Assembly: GCA_017541325.1 (NCBI GenBank)
Contig: JAFXZI010000012.1
Location: forward strand, 124,001 to 188,000
Direction of reading: 5' to 3'
Length of the DNA: 64,000 nt
From: Bacilli bacterium
Lineage (GTDB): Bacteria; Bacillota_I; Bacilli_A; RF39; UBA660
Shown: positions 50,501 to 57,956 of the stretch, piece by piece
How positions within the stretch are numbered: position 1 is the first letter of the stretch
How the letters are laid out: each line of letters begins with the position of its first letter
Made by a program: the position numbers and the translations under genes
The notes under the pieces: generated by a model
The model's database searches: none
Seen by the model: only the letters and a program-made list of their open reading frames with translations
Told to the model about the DNA's origin: nothing

Positions 50501-51292
50501 TTATACCAACTCTTTTTTATTATATCTAATATAAGTTAATATTATAAATACAAATGTAATAACTAAACTAATAATAATCATATTTATATCAATGCTTGTT
50601 GTTGAAATAACATTTCTAACATCGGCTAAAGTATAAATACTAAAATATTTTAAAAATTCTACTTTTGTTGATAATTCAGACAACATGTTTAATAAATAAA
50701 ATATAAATACCATTCCCAAACAAATTCCTGCAGTCTTTTTTGTTTTATGTAAAAAAGTTGAGATAAATAGATTAATTCCAAATAATGGAAGAGCGATAAA
50801 TATAGGCGTAATACTTAATAAAACAAATTCTTTTACTGAAAAATCCTCACTTATTGTTAAAGCTATATAATTAAATAATCCAAATAATAATATGAGTAAT
50901 AATATATATATAATTCCAACTATAACTTTATTTGTAACAATTTTAGATCTTGTTATTGGTAACGAATTTAAATACTCTATTGTTTTATCATCTTCTTCTT
51001 TTAATAAAATTGTTCCACCTAAAGTAGATGAATAAAAACCAATCGCAAGTAAGACAAAAACAAATCCCTCTGTTTTAACCCAGCCAAAGGCAGTTGAAAT
51101 AGATTCTAAATCCATATTAAACGCTTTTAATACTTCAGCTGGAAATACTTTAAGTAATTCATCTATATCTTTCATACCTTCATCTGTAATAACATATGGA
51201 TAAATTAAATATACTACTAAAAACATAATAACTAGTATTAATAACCATATTATAAAAAACTTCAAATTTACTTTTAATTCTCTTTTTAACAT
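50501..51292 (-). CDS. ABC-2 type transporter permease
   Basis: The 263-residue protein has six hydrophobic segments (about 12-32, 68-90, 117-140, 151-172, 181-201, 236-256) and the early ABC-2 pattern of one span, an outer loop and a five-span block. It follows an ABC ATPase gene (8-base gap), which together form an exporter of the bacitracin/lantibiotic or multidrug type. No substrate can be assigned. The extracytoplasmic loop at about 33-65 is short. Confidence 0.82.
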   Translation of the reverse strand: MLKRELKVNLKFFIIWLLILVIMFLVVYLIYPYVITDEGMKDIDELLKVFPAEVLKAFNMDLESISTAFGWVKTEGFVFVLLAIGFYSSTLGGTILLKEEDDKTIEYLNSLPITRSKIVTNKVIVGIIYILLLILLFGLFNYIALTISEDFSVKEFVLLSITPIFIALPLFGINLFISTFLHKTKKTAGICLGMVFIFYLLNMLSELSTKVEFLKYFSIYTLADVRNVISTTSIDINMIIISLVITFVFIILTYIRYNKKELV

Positions 51293-51300
51293 ATAATCAC

Positions 51301-52176
51301 CTACTTATAATAATTAATAAATAAATCTTCTAATGGAACCTCTTCGATTAATAAGTTGTCTATATTATATTTTGATAATCTTGTAATTAATTCATTAGAT
51401 TTAAGATTATTTATAAATATTACTTCATTATCAGTTTCTTTATATATTTTTAGTTTTATTTCTTTTTTAATTTTTTCTATTTCTTTTGAAGAAATTCTTA
51501 AATAAGTATAATTATCTTTCTTAATATTATCCATTTTATCTTCTTTAATTATTTTTCCATCTTTTATAAGTCCTACTCTATCACAAATATTTGATACTTC
51601 ATTTAAAATATGAGAAGAATATAGAATTGTAGTACCTTTTTCTTTTTCTTTTAAAAGTAAATCATGAAATACATTTTGCATAATTGGATCAAGTCCACTA
51701 GTAGGTTCATCAAGTATAAGTATTTTAGGTTCATGCATTAATGCTAGAACAATTCCAACTTTTTTTAAATTACCTAATGATAAATCTTCTATTTTTTTAT
51801 TTAAATCTATCTTTAATAATTTAACTAATTCTTTTTTTCTTTTACTTAAATCTTTATGATAGAAACTTTCATGATAATCTAATAATTCTGCTACAGTCAT
51901 ATCATCGTATAGATTAATTTCACTAGGTAAATATCCAATTATTCTTTTAACATTTATATCATCAAATTTTAACATTTCTCCATTAATAAATATTTCACCA
52001 GATGTTTTATTAATAAGACCCATTATAGTTCTTATAGTTGTAGATTTACCAGCACCATTTGGTCCTATAAAACCATATATTTCTCCTTTATTAATTTTTA
52101 AAGATACATCTTCTATTCCACGAGATGTTCCATAATATTTTTTTAAATGTTTAAGTTCTATAACCGTTTCACTCAT
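51301..52176 (-). CDS. ABC transporter ATP-binding protein
   Basis: The 291-residue subunit has Walker A GPNGAGKST (38-46), a signature in the form LSLGN instead of LSGGQ, Walker B LILDEPTSGLD and the switch His in YSSHIL. A C-terminal domain of about 75 residues follows. The LSLGN change is common among drug/antibiotic-type exporters and should still support ATPase activity. The start overlaps no gene; GGTGATAAT precedes the ATG. Pairs with the permease gene downstream. Confidence 0.9.
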   Translation of the reverse strand: MSETVIELKHLKKYYGTSRGIEDVSLKINKGEIYGFIGPNGAGKSTTIRTIMGLINKTSGEIFINGEMLKFDDINVKRIIGYLPSEINLYDDMTVAELLDYHESFYHKDLSKRKKELVKLLKIDLNKKIEDLSLGNLKKVGIVLALMHEPKILILDEPTSGLDPIMQNVFHDLLLKEKEKGTTILYSSHILNEVSNICDRVGLIKDGKIIKEDKMDNIKKDNYTYLRISSKEIEKIKKEIKLKIYKETDNEVIFINNLKSNELITRLSKYNIDNLLIEEVPLEDLFINYYK

Positions 52177-52201
52177 ATTATCACCAAATAAATTATAACA
52201 T

Positions 52202-52233
52202 AAAAAACAAACTAGTTTTCGTTAGTTTGTTTT
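52202..52233 (-). terminator. Terminator of the 186-residue gene
   Basis: AAAACAAACTA (52204-52214) pairs with TAGTTTGTTTT (52223-52233) around an eight-base loop, with a T-run on the minus strand. Confidence 0.78.
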
Positions 52234-52234
52234 A

Positions 52235-52795
52235 TTACTTAGATCCTGTACTATTATCTTTTTTTGTTCGATCTTCTTGCATTATTGGTCTTAATACTAA
52301 ATCGTGCATTATAATAGCACTCCCATAATCCCAAGTGCCAGCAATATCATCTATTATTTCATATTCTTTGTCTCTTACCATTCTTTGAATCATTTTATAT
52401 GAAGTATCTTCTTTAGCAGATAAAATAATTGGTTTTTTCTTAGCATGAGCTTTTACATTCATTACTCCAGTTAAATAATCATGCATTTCTCTACGACTTG
52501 TTTTAACATCTCTATCTGGTGATGAGGCAATATCTGATAATTCTATATGTTTTCTATTTTCTCCATATATTATGTACCAATCTTCTCCTCTAACAACTGT
52601 AAGTTGAAGAATTCCATAACCATAAGTATAAGATAAATCACCAACTGTTTCAGATTCTTGCATAAGTTGCATTTCTTCTGGATAAGCTTGTCCTTCAATT
52701 GTTCGAATAAATCTTACAGTATCTCTTGAAATAAAAAAACCAGTTTCTTCTATTATTCTTCTTCCAGTAGTTTTATCTGTCATAACTTTTCTCAT
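52235..52795 (-). CDS. Conserved hypothetical protein (186 residues)
   Basis: A soluble protein with an Arg-rich, non-hydrophobic start and no signal peptide. Residues about 30-100 read as alternating strands (RFIRTIEGQAYPEEM, LSYTYGYGILQLT, DWYIIYGENRKHI), followed by a helix-rich second half. The pattern suggests an alpha/beta fold, but no motif is recognised. It has its own terminator and a TATAAT (52815-52820 on the minus strand), so it is a separate unit between the ABC transporter and a membrane protein. Confidence 0.7.
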   Translation of the reverse strand: MRKVMTDKTTGRRIIEETGFFISRDTVRFIRTIEGQAYPEEMQLMQESETVGDLSYTYGYGILQLTVVRGEDWYIIYGENRKHIELSDIASSPDRDVKTSRREMHDYLTGVMNVKAHAKKKPIILSAKEDTSYKMIQRMVRDKEYEIIDDIAGTWDYGSAIIMHDLVLRPIMQEDRTKKDNSTGSK

Positions 52796-52822
52796 ACCAA
52801 CACATCCTATAATAATTATAGC

Positions 52823-52848
52823 AAAAAAAAGACTAGTTTTGTCTAGTC
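52823..52848 (-). terminator. Terminator of the 233-residue membrane protein gene (GACTAG type)
   Basis: GACTAG (52831-52836) pairs with CTAGTC (52843-52848) around a six-base loop, followed by eight T residues on the minus strand. Confidence 0.78.
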
Positions 52849-52854
52849 CTTCAA

Positions 52855-53556
52855 TTATTTACTTTTTTCTTTTTCTGCTTTTCCATATATTTTAGCTTTA
52901 GATTCTTCTTGAAGTTCATATCCATATTCAAAAATATAAGCAAAAACAAATGCGATAAGAATTTCTATTACGTCAACTAAATCAAAATTAATGTTAGCAT
53001 GTGAATTCAACATAACATCAACTACTATATTAACAATTATTGGTAATACTAATAAAGCAATCATGATATGGGCCATTTTTCTAATATGTTCAACATTATC
53101 TAAAGTAAATGGTGTATCTTCTGTATTAATATTGTGGAAGAATTTTATAAAATGTTTCAAGAAACGAATTATTAATATTATGATAACGATTATAAGTATA
53201 ATACATATTTCAATAGCAACCATAATTGTAGATTCAGTCTTCTCATTTTCAAAAAATTCTTTTATATCCTTCATTTCCTTTGGATCATCTGTTTTAGCTA
53301 CTACTTGTTTTCCTGACTTAATAGTTATTCCATTTTCATTTTCTTCTAGCTTTAATACACTTTCATTATTGAAAATTAATTCATTATCTTTAATGTCCAT
53401 GTTGTTAATTAATACTGGCATAGCAATAGCACCAATTATTGCAAATACTAATCCAATATAACAAAATACTTTTCCAATTTTAGCTAGAACTTCAATAATT
53501 TTTGTTAATGTTTTTAATTTTTTTTGTTTTTCTTCTTTTAATTTTACGGTACTCAT
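52855..53556 (-). CDS. Membrane protein, DUF2975-like
   Basis: The 233-residue protein has four hydrophobic segments: about 31-53, 111-130, 164-185 and 196-214. The C-terminal half resembles DUF2975: INTEDTPFTLDNVEHIRKMA and, at the end, IEILIAFVFAYIFEYGYELQ. Between spans one and two lies an extracytoplasmic, acidic loop of about 55 residues that is longer than usual. DUF2975 proteins usually sit near small XRE regulators; none is adjacent here. Confidence 0.65.
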   Translation of the reverse strand: MSTVKLKEEKQKKLKTLTKIIEVLAKIGKVFCYIGLVFAIIGAIAMPVLINNMDIKDNELIFNNESVLKLEENENGITIKSGKQVVAKTDDPKEMKDIKEFFENEKTESTIMVAIEICIILIIVIIILIIRFLKHFIKFFHNINTEDTPFTLDNVEHIRKMAHIMIALLVLPIIVNIVVDVMLNSHANINFDLVDVIEILIAFVFAYIFEYGYELQEESKAKIYGKAEKEKSK

Positions 53557-53599
53557 TTATTATTCTCCTTTCATAGTTTTATTTTATCATATATCTTAC

Positions 53600-53624
53600 A
53601 AAAAAGACTAATTTAATTAGTCTT
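53600..53624 (-). terminator. Terminator of the 362-residue gene (AGACTAAT type)
   Basis: AAGACTAAT (53604-53612) pairs with ATTAGTCTT (53616-53624) with a three-base loop, followed by six T residues on the minus strand. Confidence 0.82.
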
Positions 53625-54711
53625 AACTACTATTTCTGTCTAACCATGCATCACAAATAAATTGGGCTAACTCTGTTGCTTGTTTTTCCCAATCGTCTGA
53701 AACAACTTCAAACTTGGAGAAAGTATAACCAGATGTTTTCGTAGTAACCTTATCCACAGGGAACCCTCCAGATATACCTAACAAATTTCCACTAATTTTA
53801 AAATTGTCTTTAGAAAAACTATAGGCAAAACATTTATAATCATTAAAAGTGAACTCGCCTAACAATTCTATTTTATCTGGTATACTACTCAATTCTGTTG
53901 GATATGCTAACCATCTAATCATATTTGATTTTGCAAGTTGTTCTTGTGTTATATCAGCCATATATTTTTCATTAGCACCAAGCTTTTCAAATATTCCATA
54001 TACCAAAAATAATTTTTCTTGATTATTTTTAAATAATTCTAATTTATCTTTTGATATATCAATATTATTTATTATTTTATATTTCATAATATATATATCA
54101 GCATCATTATTGTTTCTTACTTTATCTATCTCATTAATAATGGAACTTATTTCTTTGTTTTTTAAATAACATGCCAAATCTACTATTATTTCTAAATCAT
54201 AATAAACATTAGGGTTAATATTTCCTTCTTTTAAATAATTTAATATTCCTGTTAATTTTCTTTTTGTAGCATTAATTAATATAGATTTTAACTCATCATC
54301 AAACTTTGTAAATTCAGGATCCTTATTAACAATAATTAATGCCATACAATTAGCTATACCATTATCAACTCTATCATATACATCAACTAATGTATGAATC
54401 AACATTTCAAATTTAGCTGCAAAAATTGGATAATTCTCTAAATTTGTCAAAAAAGGTAATTTATCACATGTTGATTCGATTAACATACAACACAACATAA
54501 AATAATACTTATCTGTTGTTTTATATAGTTCATCAATTAAATATGGTAATTTCTCCATATCAAACTGATTAATTTTATCACTAAAAATATTTTCAACCCA
54601 ATTATTAAAATTATTATCATCAATATTAATATAATTAATTAATATTTTTATTTTTTCTTTATTATTTATATCAATATCATTTAATTCCTTTATAATATCC
54701 TCAAAAAGCAT
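53623..54711 (-). CDS. Helical repeat protein of unknown function (362 residues)
   Basis: The first 250 residues are predicted almost wholly helical (alternating acidic/hydrophobic helices, HEAT/TPR-like in character, without a clear repeat unit), followed by a mixed alpha/beta end (about 270-362) containing GNLLGISGGFPVD. No signal peptide, membrane segment or catalytic motif. It might be a scaffold or protein-binding factor, but I do not recognise it. GAAAGGAG precedes the ATG. Confidence 0.65.
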   Translation of the reverse strand: MLFEDIIKELNDIDINNKEKIKILINYINIDDNNFNNWVENIFSDKINQFDMEKLPYLIDELYKTTDKYYFMLCCMLIESTCDKLPFLTNLENYPIFAAKFEMLIHTLVDVYDRVDNGIANCMALIIVNKDPEFTKFDDELKSILINATKRKLTGILNYLKEGNINPNVYYDLEIIVDLACYLKNKEISSIINEIDKVRNNNDADIYIMKYKIINNIDISKDKLELFKNNQEKLFLVYGIFEKLGANEKYMADITQEQLAKSNMIRWLAYPTELSSIPDKIELLGEFTFNDYKCFAYSFSKDNFKISGNLLGISGGFPVDKVTTKTSGYTFSKFEVVSDDWEKQATELAQFICDAWLDRNSS

Positions 54712-54754
54712 TTATATTACTCCTTTCTTAATACACCTATAATATAATGTTTTT

Positions 54755-55402
54755 TTATTTATTTATTATTTTTACTAATTTACTAGTTCCTAAACGAGAA
54801 GCACCATTTTTTATAAATTCTTCTGCATCTTCAAATGATGATATTCCACCAGCTGCTTTTATTTGTTTATTGGAATTTAAATGCTTTTTAAATATTTTTA
54901 TATCTTCAATTGTTGCTCCACCCTTAGAAAAACCAGTAGAAGTTTTAATAAAGTCAGCATTTGAATTTGAAACTATTTCACACATTTTTATTTTTTCATC
55001 TTCTGTTAATAAACAAGTTTCAATAATAACTTTTAAAATTCTATTTTCACACACTTCTTTTATAGAGTTTATTTCTTTTAATATTTCATCGTACTTTTTT
55101 TCTTTAAGTTTTCCTATATTAATAACCATATCTATTTCATCAGCACCATTATCAATTGCATCTTTTGTTTCTAATACTTTTATTTCAGTTGTGTTATATC
55201 CGTTAGGAAAACCTATAACAGTACAAATTTTCATTTTATCTTTTACATAATCTTTAGCAAAAGATACAAAACTAGGTGGAATACAGATAGATGCAGTATG
55301 AAATTTAATTGCTTCATCACATAACTTTTTTATATCTTCAGTAGTAGATTCTGGTTTTAATAAAGTATGATCTACCATTCTTAATATTTCTTCTTTATTC
55401 AC
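54755..55402 (-). CDS. deoC: Deoxyribose-phosphate aldolase
   Basis: A 215-residue TIM-barrel aldolase with MVDHTLLKPE (9-18), the lysine in RILKVIIETCLL (about 121-132) and the Schiff-base lysine in ADFIKTSTGF (about 147-156), and GAASGLGT-like NGASRLGTS near the end. It cleaves deoxyribose-5-phosphate to glyceraldehyde-3-phosphate and acetaldehyde in nucleoside salvage. It is not next to the other deo genes. It starts at GTG, with GGAG eight bases upstream. Confidence 0.94.
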   Translation of the reverse strand: MNKEEILRMVDHTLLKPESTTEDIKKLCDEAIKFHTASICIPPSFVSFAKDYVKDKMKICTVIGFPNGYNTTEIKVLETKDAIDNGADEIDMVINIGKLKEKKYDEILKEINSIKEVCENRILKVIIETCLLTEDEKIKMCEIVSNSNADFIKTSTGFSKGGATIEDIKIFKKHLNSNKQIKAAGGISSFEDAEEFIKNGASRLGTSKLVKIINK

Positions 55403-55418
55403 TTTTTCATCTCCAATA

Positions 55419-57188
55419 TCAAACTTTAGAAGGTCCAGTATTCACATTATTATTAGTATTTACTTCTTCATCAACTGCATCAAGTTTTCTTTCTAAAGAA
55501 GCATTCATTTTACTACTAATATTTTTTCTCTTATCAGGATCAATCAAATCATCTACAGATACTCCTAATTTTTCAAGTAGCATTTCACTTGCAGATAAAA
55601 ATTCAGGAACTCCGCCACTGTTTTGTCTTAATTTTATTAAATGTTTTTCATCAAAAACAATCAATAATTTTTTTTGTAAATATCTAAAGCAGGATTCTGC
55701 TTCTGCAGAGGAAAATTCAGTATCATTTAATAAACAATCTTTATATCCCTCAACTATAAAACTGCTGATTGCATCCATAGTAGATAATGTATCCAAACTA
55801 ATAGATTCTTTACTACTCAAATTTGGGAAATTCTTTTTTATAAAATGTTGTGTTTTTATTTCTTCTAAAATGAGTTTATCTAGGTTATCTTGTTCTAAAA
55901 ACCTATGATTAATTCCTATTTTCTTTAAGCCTTCATCCAATTTTTTTAAATAGTCTCCTAATTCAAATTCTGGATCATAAGTCATTCTATACTCTGAAAG
56001 TATAATAGTTTTTTTATAATCAGCATGCAAATGAGATAGAGCATTATTTAATATATTCATCGCTTCTTCATCTCTATAAAGGTTTTCTTTTTCTATTTTT
56101 TCTAAAATTAATTGTACTCTTTTAATGTTAGTAATTAACATATCAGTATCATATAATTCTTCAATATCTTTACCAATAAATCTGTCTATTTCTATGCTTT
56201 CTTTTACCCTTTTGCAAATGCTTGCATTACTATCTTTTTCTAACTTAACTGGTTCAAATTTAACAAATTGTAATGCACTAATCCCCATTGATTTAGATGC
56301 ATTATCAACTTTAGTAATGTAATCTAAAACTTCTTTGGGATCATCTCTTTCACATATACATCCACATCTTTCAAAAAAACTATTATCAAATACTACTTCA
56401 GAAGTTAAATCTATAGTATCAAGAAGATTATTGTTTTTTATATATTTAATCTTATCTGCTGCGAGTGTTATTATTGAATATATTTTTTCAAAACCATCAT
56501 CGATTGATTGTGAATGTGGACCTGTATCAATTTTTCTACCTGTTTTTTTCTCAAGTAATTCTTTTAATGCATTTTGATTTTGTTCTTTTCCTGAAGAATA
56601 AAACTTATAACCCAACATACTCATAAAAGGCGGAACAACCTCTGTTAGCTTTTCTCCACTATAACCAATAACAGTTATATTTGGATTAATTTTCCTTACC
56701 TCTTCAACATCTTCTACTGGAGATAAAATAATTGTATCAGATGGTAAAGTTAATACCCCTCTAGCAAAGAAATCGACTATATTACAATTCACAATGGCAT
56801 CTTTATTTTCAGATACAAAAGAAGAAAGAGGAATGATAATAGCGTTCTTTTTTTCACGCCAATCTCCGCCCTCGTGAAATGTTGGAAAGTAACAAACTCC
56901 AAAATGTGTAGTATTTCTAAATGATTTTAAATAAAAATCACCGAAAGAAGTGTGCTTAACTTCAACTTTATTTGTAAAAATTGGAGGTTTAATTAATCCA
57001 TCTTCTGGAAGATAGTCGGTTAAATGGATTAACAAATAAGAGTCTAGTCCATCTCTCTCTGACATACCAGATTCTAGTGAATCGCTTTTCTCAATTAACT
57101 CTTCTGCGGTTAAATCACGTCCTGCTTCTTTATTTTTTTCTTTTATTAATTCTATTTTCTTTTTTAATAAACTCGTTTCATTATCCAT
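55419..57188 (-). CDS. Large hypothetical protein (589 residues)
   Basis: No family recognised. The protein is soluble: a coiled, charged start (1-50), then an alpha/beta region (about 50-220) with YLLIHLTDYLPEDG, FHEGGDWREKKNAIIIPLSSF and SMLGYKFYSSGKE, then a long helical region to the end with acidic and Lys/Asn-rich composition. FFERCGCICERDD near 270 has clustered cysteines and could bind metal. The C-terminus (NTNNNVNTGPSKV) is disordered. It is followed by deoC after 16 bases. Confidence 0.65.
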   Translation of the reverse strand: MDNETSLLKKKIELIKEKNKEAGRDLTAEELIEKSDSLESGMSERDGLDSYLLIHLTDYLPEDGLIKPPIFTNKVEVKHTSFGDFYLKSFRNTTHFGVCYFPTFHEGGDWREKKNAIIIPLSSFVSENKDAIVNCNIVDFFARGVLTLPSDTIILSPVEDVEEVRKINPNITVIGYSGEKLTEVVPPFMSMLGYKFYSSGKEQNQNALKELLEKKTGRKIDTGPHSQSIDDGFEKIYSIITLAADKIKYIKNNNLLDTIDLTSEVVFDNSFFERCGCICERDDPKEVLDYITKVDNASKSMGISALQFVKFEPVKLEKDSNASICKRVKESIEIDRFIGKDIEELYDTDMLITNIKRVQLILEKIEKENLYRDEEAMNILNNALSHLHADYKKTIILSEYRMTYDPEFELGDYLKKLDEGLKKIGINHRFLEQDNLDKLILEEIKTQHFIKKNFPNLSSKESISLDTLSTMDAISSFIVEGYKDCLLNDTEFSSAEAESCFRYLQKKLLIVFDEKHLIKLRQNSGGVPEFLSASEMLLEKLGVSVDDLIDPDKRKNISSKMNASLERKLDAVDEEVNTNNNVNTGPSKV

Positions 57189-57214
57189 ATTATCACCACT
57201 TTTATTATATCATT

Positions 57215-57242
57215 AAAAAGACTAGATTATTCCATCCTACTC
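57215..57242 (-). terminator. Degenerate AGACTAG-type terminator of the 219-residue gene
   Basis: GACTAG (57220-57225) faces CTACTC (57237-57242), one mismatch from CTAGTC, followed by five T residues on the minus strand; the gene's TAG stop is in the arm. Confidence 0.4.
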
Positions 57243-57896
57243 ATTTTTATTAACAAATTCACCTGCATTATGTCTTTTAGTATCACCATTAGATATTAAT
57301 TGTCTTTCTGCATTTATAATTTTCTTTTTAAATATATCTTCTTCATCAAATTTTGTTTCATCTTTATACAATTCTTCAAGCATTCTTAATAATAAACTAG
57401 CTTGATCTAATCCACCATTCATCCTACATATATCAACTGCTTGAAGAATATCATCAATATATTTACTAAATATATTATTAAAATATATATTCATTGCTTC
57501 ACCTTGATATTTTTTTATGTCTTCTTCATTTTCACATAACCATGATGCAGCTAAAAAGTTCTTATACGCTTCGTAATAATCTAAATTATCCTTATATTGT
57601 TGAGCTACAATTAATACTCTTCTTAATCTATCATTTTCTATAGATTTCAATTCTTTAAAATCATCAGATGAATTCCATAACTCAAGATTGTTATAAAATC
57701 TTTTTTCTATAGTATTACTAATGTCATAATTACAATAATGACAATTTGGACATTCTTGTATTCCAATTCCTATATTATCTGTTGCTGGTTTTAAATCTAA
57801 ATCTGGATAACCAAAATTGTGACTTGATAATATTTCAGAATATTGATTAACTTCTCCACAAACAGCACATTTTTTTTCTTGATTAATAATTTTCAT
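57237..57896 (-). CDS. DUF2225-like zinc-binding protein
   Basis: The 219-residue protein has two CxxC pairs (CAVC at about 10-13 and CPNC at about 49-52, with a following HYCNYD) separated by LSSHNFGYPDLDLKP, matching DUF2225, whose members bind zinc through such pairs. The helical part (about 85-210) may hold TPR-like repeats. The start is ATG 57896, with AAAGGATG overlapping the earlier in-frame ATG. Function unknown. Confidence 0.72.
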   Translation of the reverse strand: MKIINQEKKCAVCGEVNQYSEILSSHNFGYPDLDLKPATDNIGIGIQECPNCHYCNYDISNTIEKRFYNNLELWNSSDDFKELKSIENDRLRRVLIVAQQYKDNLDYYEAYKNFLAASWLCENEEDIKKYQGEAMNIYFNNIFSKYIDDILQAVDICRMNGGLDQASLLLRMLEELYKDETKFDEEDIFKKKIINAERQLISNGDTKRHNAGEFVNKNE

Positions 57897-57926
57897 TTCT
57901 ATCATCCTTTACGATAAAAGTATATC

Positions 57927-57951
57927 AAAAAAAGACTAGATCCTTCTAGTC
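57927..57951 (-). terminator. Terminator of the NPNTG surface protein gene (GACTAGA type)
   Basis: GACTAGA (57934-57940) pairs with TCTAGTC (57945-57951) around loop tcct, followed by seven T residues on the minus strand. Confidence 0.8.
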
Positions 57952-57956
57952 CTTTT

